A program made the position numbers and the translations under genes. The notes under the pieces are model-generated. The model was not told the origin of the DNA. It saw only the letters and a list, made by a program, of their open reading frames with translations, and made no database searches. Source: Terrirhizobium terrae (GTDB lineage: Bacteria; Pseudomonadota; Alphaproteobacteria; Rhizobiales; Rhizobiaceae). Taken from it: a DNA stretch of 64,000 bases. The stretch spans positions 310,001 to 374,000 of the forward strand of contig NZ_CP104991.1 in assembly GCF_030323265.1 (NCBI RefSeq). The letters are read 5' to 3'. This document shows, piece by piece, positions 53,974-64,000 of the stretch. Numbering within the stretch: the first letter of the stretch is position 1; the number at the start of each line of letters is the position of its first letter.

Positions 53974-56023
53974 CTATACCCCGGATTGATGCTCCGGCGC
54001 GCTGTGAACCAACTGGAACTCGGGGGAATGAACCAGATGCAGATATCGCTCGAACTGGGCAAGCACATCGCTGATCAATTGATCGCGTGACATGCCCATC
54101 ACGTCATAGCCCCGGTTTCCACTCGAAAAATACGTACGTGCCTCATAGCGGAATTCCGCCGAGCCGGCGCGAACGGGCGTGAAGCTGGCAACTCGATGAC
54201 CGACGAGGCTCACCCCGTAGACGAAGTCGCGCACACCGTCCGCAGGTGAGCGCAGGGCAATGGCGCTATCGCCCTCTTCCTCCACCACTTCGGTAAGCCT
54301 GCCGCGAGAACTGAGTTCGGCAGCGACCTGATCAAGCGCCGGTCGCACCTGAGTTTCGATGAAGCGTCGAACGTCCCTCTCCGTTGCGGCCGTCAGCATG
54401 AGCGCAAGACGGCGCTGCCATGTCTGTCCGGACGCAGGTTGGGCTGCCGGAAGCGGGTTTTGTCCATGATGGGCATCGCGCTGCGCCAGGTCTTCCCGCA
54501 TGCCGAGATAAAGCGATAGGACGAGTGCCAGCATGACGATGGTGAATGGCAGGGCGCTCGCTACCGTCGCCGACTGCAGGGCCGTCAGGCCGCCCGCCAG
54601 CAGGAGGCAGCCGGCGACCACACCTTCCATCGCACACCAGAACACACGCTGGCCGGTTGTTGTCTGCGTTTCGCCACCGGCGGCAATGGAATCGACAACC
54701 AGCGCACCGGAATCGGCCGAGGTGATGAAGAAGATCGAAACCAGAAGGACGGCAAGTGTCGACGTCAGTCCAGAGAGGGGAGATATTCGAAGAAACGGAA
54801 CAGGCCAACCGAAACATCATCGGCAATAGCCGTGCCCAGAGCACCGGCTGCAACACCGGTATCGATGAACATCGCAGTGTTTCCAAAGACCGTCATCCAG
54901 AAAAAGGTGAAACCTGCAGGGATGAACAGCACAGCCATGACGAATTCACGAACGGTCCGGCCGCGGGAAATGCGGGCGATGAACATGCCGACGAAAGGCG
55001 ACCAGGATATCCACCACGCCCAGTAGAACAGGGTCCAGCTATCGATCCAGGGCGTTGGCTGATAGGCGTAGATGTTGAAGGTTCGCAGGACCAGCGTATC
55101 GAAGTAGAGGCCGAGGTTCTGAACGAAGTCACGGAACAGTTGGCTGGTCGGACCGACGACGAGAACGAACATCATCAGTAGGATGGCGACAATCAGGTTC
55201 GTCTCGGACAGAATCCGCACGCCCTTGTCGAGACCGGTCACAACGGAGACCGTCGCCATCGCGGTGACAACCGCAATCAGGGAAGCTGGACTTCGATGCC
55301 GATCGGGATGCCGAGCAGGTGATTGAGGCCGGCATTGATCTGCGAAACGCCGACGCCGAGCGAGGTGGCAATGCCGAACATCGTGCCGACAATGGCAAAG
55401 ATATCGACGGCGTGTCCGATCGGGCCATCGATCCGGCTTTTGAGCAGCGGATACAGACCCGAACGGATGGTCAGCGGCAGGTTATAACGGTAGCCAAAAT
55501 AGGCGAGCGACAATCCAACCACGGCATAGATCGCCCAGGCGTGAATACCCCAATGAAAGAAGGTGACGGTCATCGCTTCGCGCATGGCTTCGATCGAGCG
55601 CGGTTCGGCCGTCGGCGGCGCCATAAAATGCGTCATAGGCTCGCCAACGGCATAAAACAAGCCGATACCCATGCCGGCAGCAAACAGCATCGCGATCCAC
55701 GAGACGAAGCGGAAATCCGGAACGGAATCGTCCGGGCCGAGCTTCAGTTGTCCAAACCGCCCGAAACAAAGCACCAGGACCGCCAGCAGAAATATGCCGA
55801 CCGAAAGCAGGTAGAACCAGCCGAAGGCGCCGAGGATAGAGGTCTGGATCGCTCCGAACAGCGCTCCTGCCTGACCGGGGACGAGTACGCCGACCGCCAG
55901 GAAGAGGCCGATGACGATGATCGCGCCGTAAAAGACCGGTGGATTGATGATGAAGTTTTTCATGGGCGAGAACTGGCTTTCCTCGCTTGAGACGGCGCTC
56001 TCCGCAAACAGCGGGGACACCAT
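53974..56023 (-). pseudogene. BCCT-family betaine/choline transporter, two frameshifts
   Basis: About 683 residues when rejoined, 12 expected transmembrane helices. First frame: [63 protein letters not shown] missing base in GGG at 55280-55282 leads to [20 protein letters not shown] and [34 protein letters not shown] second, in the G4 run 54777-54780, leads to ITSADSGALVVDSIAAGG. The aromatic betaine box WTLFYWAWW is present, plus a C-terminal cytosolic tail, giving Na+- or H+-coupled compatible-solute uptake. Downstream of the MscS gene. Confidence 0.85.
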
Positions 56024-56126
56024 ATATTTACCCGGACTGGCATGAGAATTAGGATTCCCTCATGCCAATTCCATCTCGTAACGAAGCGCCAGGCTGAGCA
56101 GCACGCTCGACCCGGCACATCGCCGA

Positions 56127-58345
56127 TTAAGGCTGCAGGATCGGCTTCACGTCGCTGTCCGGCAATTCCTTGGGCTGCGTTCCGCGCTCCAACCGGAGCG
56201 GCGGCGCCTTGCCGGCCTTGTCCTCGCCCATATAGAGCGTGACATGCGGGAACGGGATTTCGATACCGCGGCGATCAAAAACCTGCTTGATGAACTCGTT
56301 ATAGGCTCGGCCGGTCCCCCAGTGCCCGCCGGCGATCGTCTTGATGCGGGCGCGAACGGTGATGGCGCTGTCGCCAAAGGCGGTGATGCCCTGCATGTCG
56401 AGCTTGTCGATGATTTTTTCGCTCCACTCGGTCTGCATCAGAAGGTCGAATGCTTCCTGCATCGCCTCCTTCACTTCATCGATATCTTCCCGGTACGCGA
56501 CGCCGATCTCGGCCACGTGGTAGCCAAAGCCCTTGACCATATTGGAGACCGTATCGACGGAAGAGAACGGGATGAGGTGCAAGGTGCCATCCAGTGAACG
56601 GATCGAGACCGAGCGGATGGTCAGTTTTTCGACCACGCCACTGACACTGCCGAGGCTGACGACATCGCCTTCGTTCATGACGTTCTCAAGCTGGATGAAG
56701 ACACCGGTGATGATGTCCTGCACCAGTTTTTGGGCGCCGAAACCGATCGCCAGACCCAGTACGCCAGCACCTGCGAGAAGCGGTGCGATATTGACGCCTA
56801 TCTGGGCCAGCGCCAGCATCGATACCAGCACGACAAGCGCGATGGTGAAGGCGTTACGGAAGAGCGACAGCAGCGTCTTCTCACGGCTGGTCGGAATGGT
56901 GCCGAATTCCGGGTTGAGGCGATACTCGACCCAGGACGACATCGCCAGATAGGCGACGAAGCCGATCATGAGAATGACCAGCGCCGCAAAGGCTGATCCG
57001 CTGATCCGCTGGCCGGCTTCAGACGACATCCATCCGAGGAAGTCGATCAGGCCCCAAGACTGGGCAATGGCAACCACGACGCCGATCGTCACCACCGTCC
57101 GGATAATCTGCATGACACGCGGAACAAAGGCCTGAAGCCTCCCTCAAGTGCAGGCAGGCGGGCGCGGACATCCTCCGGCAGCCTGAGACCTGCATTGGCG
57201 AAGCGCCCGATAAAGGCGATGACCAGACCGCCGACAATGACGGCAGCGATCGACTTGATGGTGGCGGCCATCATGAACGGAAGCGCGGCAGTTGGGTTGA
57301 CGAGCCAGACGACGAAGATCACGATCAGATAGGCGATTGCCAAAAGATGCCAGATGCCGGCGAGAAAGGCACCGCTGCGGCCGATAAAGTCTGTCCGGCC
57401 GCCGGCTGCGCGAGACGACAGGGCCTGCCGCACACGATCGCGGTTCTGCAGGATGACGACGATGGCGATCACCAGCGCGGTCAGCATCACAAGAACACGA
57501 ACCGCCTGGGCAGCAGCTTCGGAGACATTCGCCGCGAGAATCGGAGCGACAAACATGAAGGTGTAGCCGACAAGCGAGACGGCGCGCGCAGCCCAGAAAT
57601 ACCAGTAAGCAGCGGTGGTATCGGAAATCGGCACAAGCCGAAGTGCCGGAAAGCGTGGCTGCAGGACAAGCCGCATCGCGACCTTCAGCATCTCCACCAT
57701 CAGGGAGGCATTGAGGAGAAGGGTCTGGTTGATGTCCATGCGGCCGGTTGCGCCACCTATCACCTGCAGCGCAATCACGTAACCGGCGCCCCAGGCCAAC
57801 GCGACCGTCACGATGTCCGCGACTGTGGCGATGACGGTGAAAATGGCTCGGATCGACCAATGGCGGCCGGCGGCCCGTCGATCCAACGTCCGTTGAAGGA
57901 CATGAGCGAGCATTCGCAGCACGAAGAAGGAAGCGAACAGGCCGGCGCCGACGAATATGACGTTGAGGATCAGGGTCTGGATCGCACCATAATCGACCGT
58001 TCTTGTGCCGGTAAAGATGACAGCCAGCGCTGCAACGCCACTCCAGACCGCCTCACCACTAGCGACGATCTGTTCGGCCGCCGCTCTGGTCTGTTCGGCA
58101 ATCTGACGCGCAATTGTGGGATCCTCTTCCACTGGCTCCTGGACTTGCTGCGCCGCCACTTCGTTTTTTAATCTGGTCAGAAGCGCGTTTCGAGCGTCTT
58201 CGTTCTCGAGAATGCGGATCAGATCGTCGACGCTACTGGCCGGCTGAGGTGTTGGCGAAGATGGCTCCTGCGCATTCGAGAGCGCTGGATCTGTGAGAAG
58301 AGCCAACAGAAACAACAGGCTGGCGGCGATGCGTCGGAAGGGCAT
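56127..58345 (-). pseudogene. MscS-family mechanosensitive channel, frameshifted
   Basis: About 739 residues when rejoined. Signal peptide MPFRRIAASLLFLLALLTDPALSNA, a periplasmic helical domain, many transmembrane helices, then the MscS core GAGVLGLAIGFGAQKLVQDIITGVFIQLE, VEKLTIRSVSIRSLDGTLHLIP and GIEIPFPHVTLYM. The frame breaks near 57141-57143 (CCC, probably CCCC). This removes the join between halves as read, although the C-terminal pore has its own ATG at 57113. AAAGG precedes ATG 58345. Releases solutes on hypo-osmotic shock; pairs logically with the BCCT importer downstream. Confidence 0.85.
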
Positions 58346-58617
58346 GACATCCTTTCGGGATTCGTAATTTAGGCAAAAGCATGGCGCCCATGTCCCTCCC
58401 GTCAACCCTTGGGTGGTCACAAAAATACGATTAGCGCCGAGAACTGTGGGAACATGACAGATGATCGGACGTCGCTGCGAGATTAAATTGATCCCCGACG
58501 CTGCTGGAAAAAATAACGCGTCGCTTCCTTGCAGTGGACTTCTGCAGTGTTTCTAAAGCCCGCCATGCAAACGGCTAACGACGCAAGGAGTTGGGTGCTC
58601 AACACAAGGCGCTTAGT

Positions 58618-58938
58618 TTACGGAGCCTTTATTTCATCGGCCACTTGGGCAGAGCCTGATTTCTTTTCTGCCTCGACGAGACCAGTTTCTTCGGCGCGCA
58701 GCTCGCGGGTCACACGCATCGGTCGTTTGCCATTACGATGCATTAAGTAAGTCACCAGACACCCATCTCGTTTGGTCTTGACGGATAGGAGCTCTGCCGG
58801 CGCCGTCATCAGGAAAGCCCGCACGATGTCGCTGCACCGCGGTGCGGAAGCTGCTGGAGTAGGAAGCCACATCAATCCGCAAGCTGCGATGACTGCACAG
58901 GCTCTGATCGCTGGCATAGCTTTGACGTGAACGTTCAT
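58618..58938 (-). CDS. Secreted hypothetical protein
   Basis: 106 residues. Signal peptide (MNVHVKAMPAIRACAVIAACGLMWLPTPAASA), then a domain with RCSDIVRAFLMTAPAELLSVKTKRDGCLVTYL. Two cysteines. GAGAGAAAACAG before ATG 58938. 10 bp after the 58949 gene on the same strand, so probably in the same MarR-box unit. Confidence 0.65.
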   Translation of the reverse strand: MNVHVKAMPAIRACAVIAACGLMWLPTPAASAPRCSDIVRAFLMTAPAELLSVKTKRDGCLVTYLMHRNGKRPMRVTRELRAEETGLVEAEKKSGSAQVADEIKAP

Positions 58939-58948
58939 CTGTTTTCTC

Positions 58949-59251
58949 TCAGTGGGTCTGGCGGACGGCTTGCAGCTCGTCATGGTCAAAGACGGCCTCA
59001 CAAACTTCCTGAATCATCAGGCGCGCTGCACTCGCAACGGGAGGCGACAGTGTCTCTCCCTGCCTGACGGCATAGCCAATACGAAGCAAACTCTCGAGCT
59101 CATTCGAATTCTCGATCAGGCCGTCAATCTTGTCGAGGATGTCGGAGGGCAACGTCCCAGAAAGACTGCCGGCCTTGTTCATCAATCCGCGTTCCTGGAG
59201 CCGTGTTTCCAGCAGCAACGAAAGCTTCGCAATCTCCGCTATATCATTCAC
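58949..59251 (-). CDS. Hypothetical protein, predicted MarR target
   Basis: About 100 residues (VNDIAEIAKLSLLLETRLQERGLMNKAGSLSGTLPSDILDKIDGLIENSNELESLLRIGYAVRQ). Soluble and helical. Start uncertain (GTG 59251 or ATG 59290). A MarR box lies 58 or 19 bp upstream. Family unknown. Confidence 0.5.
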   Translation of the reverse strand: MNDIAEIAKLSLLLETRLQERGLMNKAGSLSGTLPSDILDKIDGLIENSNELESLLRIGYAVRQGETLSPPVASAARLMIQEVCEAVFDHDELQAVRQTH

Positions 59252-59308
59252 ACCAATTGTCCCCCAGATCCCCCAAGCATCGCGGCGCACCGCGAAGGAC
59301 CACTTTTA

Positions 59309-59323
59309 TATCATGGCGTGACA
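59309..59323. promoter_or_regulatory. MarR box 3
   Basis: TATCATGGCGTGACA, 14 of 15 positions of the box. Upstream of the 58949-59251 gene. Confidence 0.6.
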
Positions 59324-59394
59324 TTACTTCAAAATCGATTGCAGACGAATGGTTACCGCGGGAGACCGGTCACAAGCGCTTGATCTGCGATGCA

Positions 59395-60661
59395 CTATTT
59401 CTCGAGCTTCCACCCGTCTTTGCCAGCGCGCTTCTGCTCGTAGAGAAACTGATCTGCACGCGCCGCAGTGTGTGCCAGCGGCTCGGATGCAGAGATGAGC
59501 GCTCCTCCAATGCTCGCGCGGACCGGCGCCTCAATATCTCCAACGGAAATGTCCGACCGGAACGCGCGAACGATGCGCTCCGCGACAGCCTCTGCAGACT
59601 TTCGATCACCCGACACGATGATCAGAAACTCGTCGCCACCCACGCGGCTGACGATATCGTGGCCGCGAGTGGAAGCGATCAGCCGTTGGGAGGCAATTTT
59701 CAGAACCTGATCGCCGACATCATGTCCATGCCTGTCATTGACAGCTTTGAACCCATCGAGATCGATTGCAAGGATTGCCCCACCTGAACTGACAGAGCCA
59801 GACCACCGCGCTTCCAGCCCGCGGCGATTGAGCAAGCCGGTAAGTGGATCTGTCTCCGCATCAACGCGGTGTTGCTCGATACGTGTCTGCTCGTCGGTGA
59901 AATCGATGGCCACTCCGACCACCTTCAGCGGCGCCCCGTCGGACGAACGCAGCAATTGTCGGCTACAGCGGATCCAGCGCTCTCCGGAGACAGTCGAGAG
60001 CCGATACTGCGCCACATCGCTGTCGATCTCCCTCCCGCCAGGCGTGACAGATCAGCGGAGGCGAGATCGGATCGCTTGACTCTGGCGAGGTAGGCTTCAA
60101 GGTTGAGTGGTTCGGCGCCCGGACCCGAAATATATTCCGCCAAATGATGCGAGGTCTCGAAGCGCCGCTCGACACGTCCAAGTGCCAGAAGCCACCGGGC
60201 AGTGCATCGAGTGCCAATTCCAGCTTCGCAGACCGTTCTTCAAGGTCCAGTTGGCTGGCCTTGAGCTCGCCGATGTCCTCGATCTGTGTGATGAAACGGG
60301 CGACGTCCCCCATCTCGTCGCGCATGGCCGCAACATGGATCCTGACAAAAACGATCTCGCCGCCTGGCCGAACGTAGCGCTTCTCGATCGAGTACCCGTC
60401 ACGCTCGCCAGCGAGCACGGAGCGAAACAGCTGGAGGTCGGCTTCGACATCGTCGGGATGGGTAAAGTCGGCAAAAGCAATGCCGGCGACTTCACGTAGA
60501 GACCGCCCGACCATTCTCGCAAAGGCCGAATTGCCTTTGATGATCCTCGCATTCGTGTGGACGAGCGCGATGCCGATCGGGGCATTGGCGAAGGCAAAGT
60601 CAAAGAGAGCCAAACGGCTCTCTGCACTCATGTCGTCCATATCATCGGAGCTATGCATCAT
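59395..60661 (-). pseudogene. PAS-PAS-GGDEF protein, two frameshifts
   Basis: About 422 residues when rejoined. Two PAS modules (IIKGNSAFARMVGRSLREVAG; ALPGGFWHLDVSSGAFETSHHLAEYISGPG) precede a diguanylate cyclase with intact SRVGGDEFLIIV and LAIDLDGFKAVNDRHGHDVGDQVL, and AARADQFLYEQKRAGK at the end. Frame shifts at 60160-60161 (AA, probably AAA) and 60030-60032 (CCC, probably CCCC). Cytosolic, soluble. If correct, it makes cyclic di-GMP in response to a PAS signal. Confidence 0.83.
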
Positions 60662-60909
60662 TAGGAGTTTCTAAGAAAACTCTAAAATAATGCCTAACCT
60701 GGCTCAGGGGTTTTATCAAGTGAGCCAACCGATCGCGATAGCCTTCTCCTTTCAGGCAGCTTCGTTCACTCCGTATCAGCGCGAATTATCTGTGAGTTGT
60801 GATGGCTCGTATGTTATCAACGTTGCATAGCCCGTTATCATTGCATTGTAATGCAGGTTGCCTTCTAGCAACCGCGTTTATAGGCCCACTGGCTTTTCGA
60901 AGGGGAAGC

Positions 60910-61029
60910 ATGGATGGTGAATACGACTGGCGGGACGAGCCTTTCGGCTTTTTCTTGGCCTTCCTGACGGCGGCCATTTCATTTGTCGCACTCATCCTTC
61001 CCGTGGTCTATGTGTTCATGCTCCCTTGA
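60910..61029 (+). CDS. Small single-helix membrane protein
   Basis: 39 residues (MDGEYDWRDEPFGFFLAFLTAAISFVALILPVVYVFMLP). One transmembrane segment of about 23 residues after a charged N-terminus. GGGGAAGC precedes ATG. Too short for many annotations; function unknown. Confidence 0.55.
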   Translation: MDGEYDWRDEPFGFFLAFLTAAISFVALILPVVYVFMLP

Positions 61030-61128
61030 AGGCGAGGGTATTCCCTCGCCCCTCTGCTTGAAGCAACACCTATCTGCCGGATACAGCTGACACGACGTGT
61101 CTTCCTCGTCCGCAAATGTTTTAAAAGA

Positions 61129-61323
61129 TCAGCGAAACCATTTCTCGGCGGCGCTCAGCAGCTCATGCTCATCTGTGATGCCATCTTGAAACAGTCGAAC
61201 GAGCAACATGGCAAGCTCATCGGGATGGGTGTCATGTTCGGGTATGACTTGAGCGAAGACGCGCTCAAGCGTCGCTAAGTCGGCGGGTCGGAGGATGACA
61301 TTCGCTGGTATTCGTCCACGCAT
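61129..61323 (-). CDS. Hypothetical small protein
   Basis: 64 residues (MRGRIPANVILRPADLATLERVFAQVIPEHDTHPDELAMLLVRLFQDGITDEHELLSAAEKW). Helical, somewhat like the 16.5-kb protein. Weak ribosome binding site. Confidence 0.5.
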   Translation of the reverse strand: MRGRIPANVILRPADLATLERVFAQVIPEHDTHPDELAMLLVRLFQDGITDEHELLSAAEKWFR

Positions 61324-61508
61324 GGGAGGACGGTACCTGCATCTTGCGCTTACGACAATAGACCCTGTTCGCGGCATCCATCTGTAGCTCTGCGCATGTC
61401 CCCTCAGCCTCCTTGTGGAACACGGCTAGGTGATACGACGCTAATCCAGGCAGCCGAACCGGGCAGTGAGATCGTTTCATTTCTAGAGTTGAACGAGAAT
61501 GTCGAAGC

Positions 61509-61727
61509 CTACCCCGCCCTGCGCGTTACCGTTGGACCACGCGGGGTCAACACGGTGTTTCGAGCGCTCCTAAACGTGGAAGCGGCAACAAAAAATAAGA
61601 ACGCACAGAGTACTAGGCAGAGCAGGAAAACCACATCCCAGCCTGTTACCATCCAGCTGAGGGCTCCGAACAGCAGCAAGAAAATCGCTGTTGCGAGCGC
61701 AATTGCCGCCGCGGCGAGCTTAAACAT
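61509..61727 (-). CDS. Small two-helix membrane protein
   Basis: 72 residues, two hydrophobic segments (LAAAAIALATAIFLLLFGALSW; VVFLLCLVLCAFLFFVAAS). GGGA before ATG 61727. No known family. Confidence 0.55.
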   Translation of the reverse strand: MFKLAAAAIALATAIFLLLFGALSWMVTGWDVVFLLCLVLCAFLFFVAASTFRSARNTVLTPRGPTVTRRAG

Positions 61728-61804
61728 TCGAGTTCCCAACTTGTTTGATGACGTGGGCTGACTTCTTCGGCGCCGACTTGGCGTCAGGCAGATCACGTAA
61801 AGCT

Positions 61805-61839
61805 GTCGGCCCGTTCGAAATCATTTCGGACGGGCCGAC
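61805..61839 (-). terminator. Long hairpin between two small genes
   Basis: 16-bp stem GTCGGCCCGTTCGAAA/TTTCGGACGGGCCGAC with one G-T wobble and a 3-base loop. Lies just beyond the 61875-62285 gene on its strand. No T-run; terminator or processing site. Confidence 0.55.
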
Positions 61840-61874
61840 GTGAACCGTGCGTGTCATGCGCACTGTCTCACCCC

Positions 61875-62285
61875 TCAGCTTTCGGTCACGGCGTCTGCCT
61901 GCGCGGTCGGCAGGTTCTCGATCTTCATCAGTCGCTCAGCGCAAACGTCAGCGGCGTTGACCACGGCGGTTTCAACGCCTGCGATTGTTGCCCAGCCGCC
62001 GTCCTCTATAAAGTCTTCGCGAGCCCATGATGATTGTTCCTGCAGTCCGGCCAGATTGGCTTTTGCGCCATCGGCAGTGATGAAGTTGTGCACACAGATT
62101 TCACCGGCTAGTTCAGCACGCGCGTCTCTGACGGCCAAGGCCTGCGCGGTACGTGCGCTGCCAGCAGTCGTCCATCCGCCCCAGGTGAACCCGACAACCA
62201 TCGTTAGTGCTGATGCGCCAATTACTGACCAGAACCATTGCCCTTTCGTCGGCCGAAACTCGCTCCAGCTTTTTCGTTCACTCAT
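61875..62285 (-). CDS. Single-pass membrane protein, predicted MarR target
   Basis: 136 residues. One N-terminal transmembrane segment (WFWSVIGASALTMVVGFTWGGW), then a soluble domain with VRDARAELAGEICVHNF and ENLPTAQADAV. GGAG precedes ATG 62285, and an exact MarR box sits 25 bp upstream. Orphan family. Confidence 0.7.
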   Translation of the reverse strand: MSERKSWSEFRPTKGQWFWSVIGASALTMVVGFTWGGWTTAGSARTAQALAVRDARAELAGEICVHNFITADGAKANLAGLQEQSSWAREDFIEDGGWATIAGVETAVVNAADVCAERLMKIENLPTAQADAVTES

Positions 62286-62309
62286 CTCCAGCTCCTCCTT
62301 AATAATTTA

Positions 62310-62324
62310 TATCACGCCATGATA
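62310..62324. promoter_or_regulatory. MarR box 4
   Basis: TATCACGCCATGATA, exact consensus. 25 bp upstream of the 61875-62285 gene. Confidence 0.65.
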
Positions 62325-62475
62325 CAAGCTAGAGATGGTGGGTAAAATCGCCGACAGTCACAAGTGATTGACCAGAGAGCTCGGATATGTCGCTATCGAA
62401 TTGTAGCCTCCTGCCCGCGATCGTCCATTCGATTGCTGGTTTCGAGGCAGATTGCCAACTTGGGAGGTGACTGCG

Positions 62476-62679
62476 ATGGATTTCACTGATGATGAACGAC
62501 GCGTTATTGAAGCGTTGTCGCACAAGCGCGGCGTGCTCTTCCGAGATCAGGTTGCGGTTTTGGCGGAGGCATTCGGCGTCGACAAACGGGCCTTTGAGGC
62601 AGCATGGCCCGGTCTGATCGAGAAAGGCAAGTTGCGCAGGATTTGCGACGAAACCGCCGAGTTTAATACTCAGGGTTAA
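62476..62679 (+). CDS. Hypothetical small protein
   Basis: 67 residues (MDFTDDERRVIEALSHKRGVLFRDQVAVLAEAFGVDKRAFEAAW). Winged-helix-like beginning but short. GGGAGGTGACTGCG precedes ATG 62476. Next to the IS256 element. Confidence 0.58.
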   Translation: MDFTDDERRVIEALSHKRGVLFRDQVAVLAEAFGVDKRAFEAAWPGLIEKGKLRRICDETAEFNTQG

Positions 62680-62744
62680 AACTGGCGGCACTGTGTTGCA
62701 GAGGCAATCGTCTGAAAACAAACGACCCTCAGGCTCGACACCCG

Positions 62745-64000
62745 ATCGTGTCCCAGGGAGTGGTGTAGCTTAGACGGCCACGGCTCATCCCAGAGGGCCG
62801 GATGAGTGTCAGCTTGCTGCTGGCAGGCTGATGAGTGGATCATCGCTCATCGTAGCGATTGTCTCAAGGGTCATGTAGCGAGATCGCTGGACGGCCCATT
62901 TATCGTTGTGTTCCAGCAGCAGCGCACCGACCAGGCGCACGATAGCGTCGTCGTTGGGGAAGATGCTGACGACCTCGGTCCGCCGCTTGATCTCGCCGTT
63001 CAGTCGCTCGATGGGGTTGGTCGAGTGAAGTTTGGCCCAATGCTGTTTGGGAAAGGTCATGTAGGCGAGTACGTCTTGCTCAGCGTTGTCCATGAGACTG
63101 GCGAGCTTCGGGACCTTTGGCCTGATCTGGTCGGCGACGTTGCGCCACTGAGTGCTTGCCGCCTCCGGCGTGTCCTGAGCGAAGGCCGTGGCGATGAAGG
63201 CCGAGACGACCCGCCGTCCGCTCTTACCAGCATGGGCCAGAGCATTGCGCATGAAATGGACTCTGCAGCGCTGCCAAGTGGCGCAGAGCACCTTCGATAC
63301 TGCGGCTTTGATGCCCTCATGCGCATCTGAGACGGCGAGCTTGACGCCACGCAGGCCCCGCCTGGTCAGCTTTCGAAGAAACTCGGTCCAGATCGGCTCG
63401 GCCTCGGACGTGCCGATCTCCATGCCGAGCACTTCGCGTCGACCATCAGTGTTTACGCCCACAGCGATGATGATCGCAACAGAGACGATACGACCGCCGC
63501 GACGAACCTTCAGGTAGGTGGCATCGATCCAGAGGTATGGCCACTCGCCCTCGATGGGGCGGTCGAGGAAGGCCTTCACCTTCTCGTCGATCTCCTCGCA
63601 CAGCCGGGATACCTGGCTTTTGGAGATGCCGCTCATGCCCATCGCCTTGACAAGGTCATCGACGGATCGGGTCGAAACGCCCTGGATGTAAGCCTCCTGA
63701 ATGACCGCCGTCAGCGCCTTCTCCGCCATCCGGCGAGGCTCCAGGAAACTCGAGAAGTAGCTGCCTGTACGAAGCTTGGGAATGCGCAGCTCGACAGTGC
63801 CCGCCCGTGTCTCCCAGTCTCGATCGCGGTAGCCGTTGCGCTGGGCAAGTCGAAAACCATTCTTCTCGCCATAGCCCGCGCCGGTCTTCATGCCGACCTC
63901 CAGCGCCATCAGCTTCTCGGCAGCAAAGCCGATCATCTCGCGCAGCAAATCCGCATCAGCGCTCTTCTCAACGAGCGAGCGCAAGTTCATCATGTCGTCG
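62745..64000. mobile_element. IS256-family insertion sequence, right end cut off
   Basis: Contains the transposase below and continues past the window. The left boundary near 62745 is approximate. Terminal inverted repeats cannot be paired because the other end is outside. Confidence 0.65.
62809..63993 (-). CDS. IS256-family transposase
   Basis: 394 residues. DDE elements: D in [16 protein letters not shown] in [17 protein letters not shown] in [31 protein letters not shown] is the family motif between them. N-terminal [14 protein letters not shown] is standard for this family and the sequence is open. Its frame may begin slightly upstream of ATG 63993. Intact, thus possibly active. Confidence 0.92.
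   Translation of the reverse strand: MMNLRSLVEKSADADLLREMIGFAAEKLMALEVGMKTGAGYGEKNGFRLAQRNGYRDRDWETRAGTVELRIPKLRTGSYFSSFLEPRRMAEKALTAVIQEAYIQGVSTRSVDDLVKAMGMSGISKSQVSRLCEEIDEKVKAFLDRPIEGEWPYLWIDATYLKVRRGGRIVSVAIIIAVGVNTDGRREVLGMEIGTSEAEPIWTEFLRKLTRRGLRGVKLAVSDAHEGIKAAVSKVLCATWQRCRVHFMRNALAHAGKSGRRVVSAFIATAFAQDTPEAASTQWRNVADQIRPKVPKLASLMDNAEQDVLAYMTFPKQHWAKLHSTNPIERLNGEIKRRTEVVSIFPNDDAIVRLVGALLLEHNDKWAVQRSRYMTLETIATMSDDPLISLPAAS

Noticed and set aside
62329..62721. 130-residue minus-strand ORF
   Set aside because: Overlaps the well-supported 62476-62679 gene, and there is no ribosome binding site. Its end looks slightly protein-like, so a remnant is possible.

Overview
The window looks like an accessory region of a rhizobial alphaproteobacterium (Rhizobiaceae: Rhizobium, Agrobacterium or a close relative), probably on a secondary replicon or large plasmid. 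This is inferred from GC-rich coding, dense HWE/HisKA_2 histidine kinases, a LOV kinase and a bacteriophytochrome, small DUF982, DUF1236, DUF6481 and Usg proteins, a CIRCE-controlled groESL, a ROSE-like thermometer before hsp20, a SigF/NrsF module and several VapBC-type pairs. No replication or partition genes, rRNA, tRNA or CRISPR array were seen.

Layout. 0-5 kb: a VapBC-type pair, a DUF1236 secreted protein, an RMF/CrpP-like protein, and ada broken by one amber codon. 4.6-9 kb: an Rrf2 regulator with a 37-bp near-palindromic operator heads an SDR-cupin-AhpD-like operon, followed by a divergent SDR/LysR pair. 9-12.5 kb: toxin-antitoxin loci and decayed genes (headless LysR, GGDEF remnant). 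12.5-16.7 kb: heat-shock block (hsp20 with ROSE element, usg, CIRCE-groES-groEL). 16.7-31 kb: signalling island with an HWE kinase, a PAS-only protein, a bacteriophytochrome divergent from a LOV kinase, single-domain receivers, a GAF/PAS HWE kinase, small stress proteins and cspA. 31-39.6 kb: HxlR/SDR, an OmpR-type two-component system, epoxide-hydrolase-like and YHS proteins, LysR and TetR regulators. 39.6-42 kb: a SigF-like ECF sigma factor with two tandem NrsF anti-sigma genes. 42-48.8 kb: a same-strand cluster of TTC38-like, membrane, esterase, TPP-enzyme, OpgC-like and CaiB/BaiF genes. 49-62.7 kb: envelope and osmotic functions (DUF2254, PRC-barrel, BCCT transporter, MscS channel), a MarR regulator and a PAS-GGDEF protein. 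The right edge is an IS256-family element that runs out of the window.

Regulatory wiring read from the sequence: (i) GTAAC(A/G)-N16-CG(A/T)A at four sites, matching what I recall of the Caulobacter SigF promoter and linking the sigma/NrsF operon, the 42-48.8 kb cluster and the YHS gene; (ii) a 15-bp box, TATCACGCCATGATA, before the MarR gene and three small envelope-gene units; (iii) GGAAC-N17-GTT EcfG-type promoters before three small-protein genes; (iv) CIRCE and ROSE at the heat-shock genes.

A strong caveat: more than a dozen otherwise well-conserved genes carry single-base frameshifts, mostly one base too few in short homopolymers, and four carry an in-frame TAG. This is either systematic sequencing/assembly error or widespread recent decay. 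Broken genes are given below as 'pseudogene' at their reconstructed full extent.
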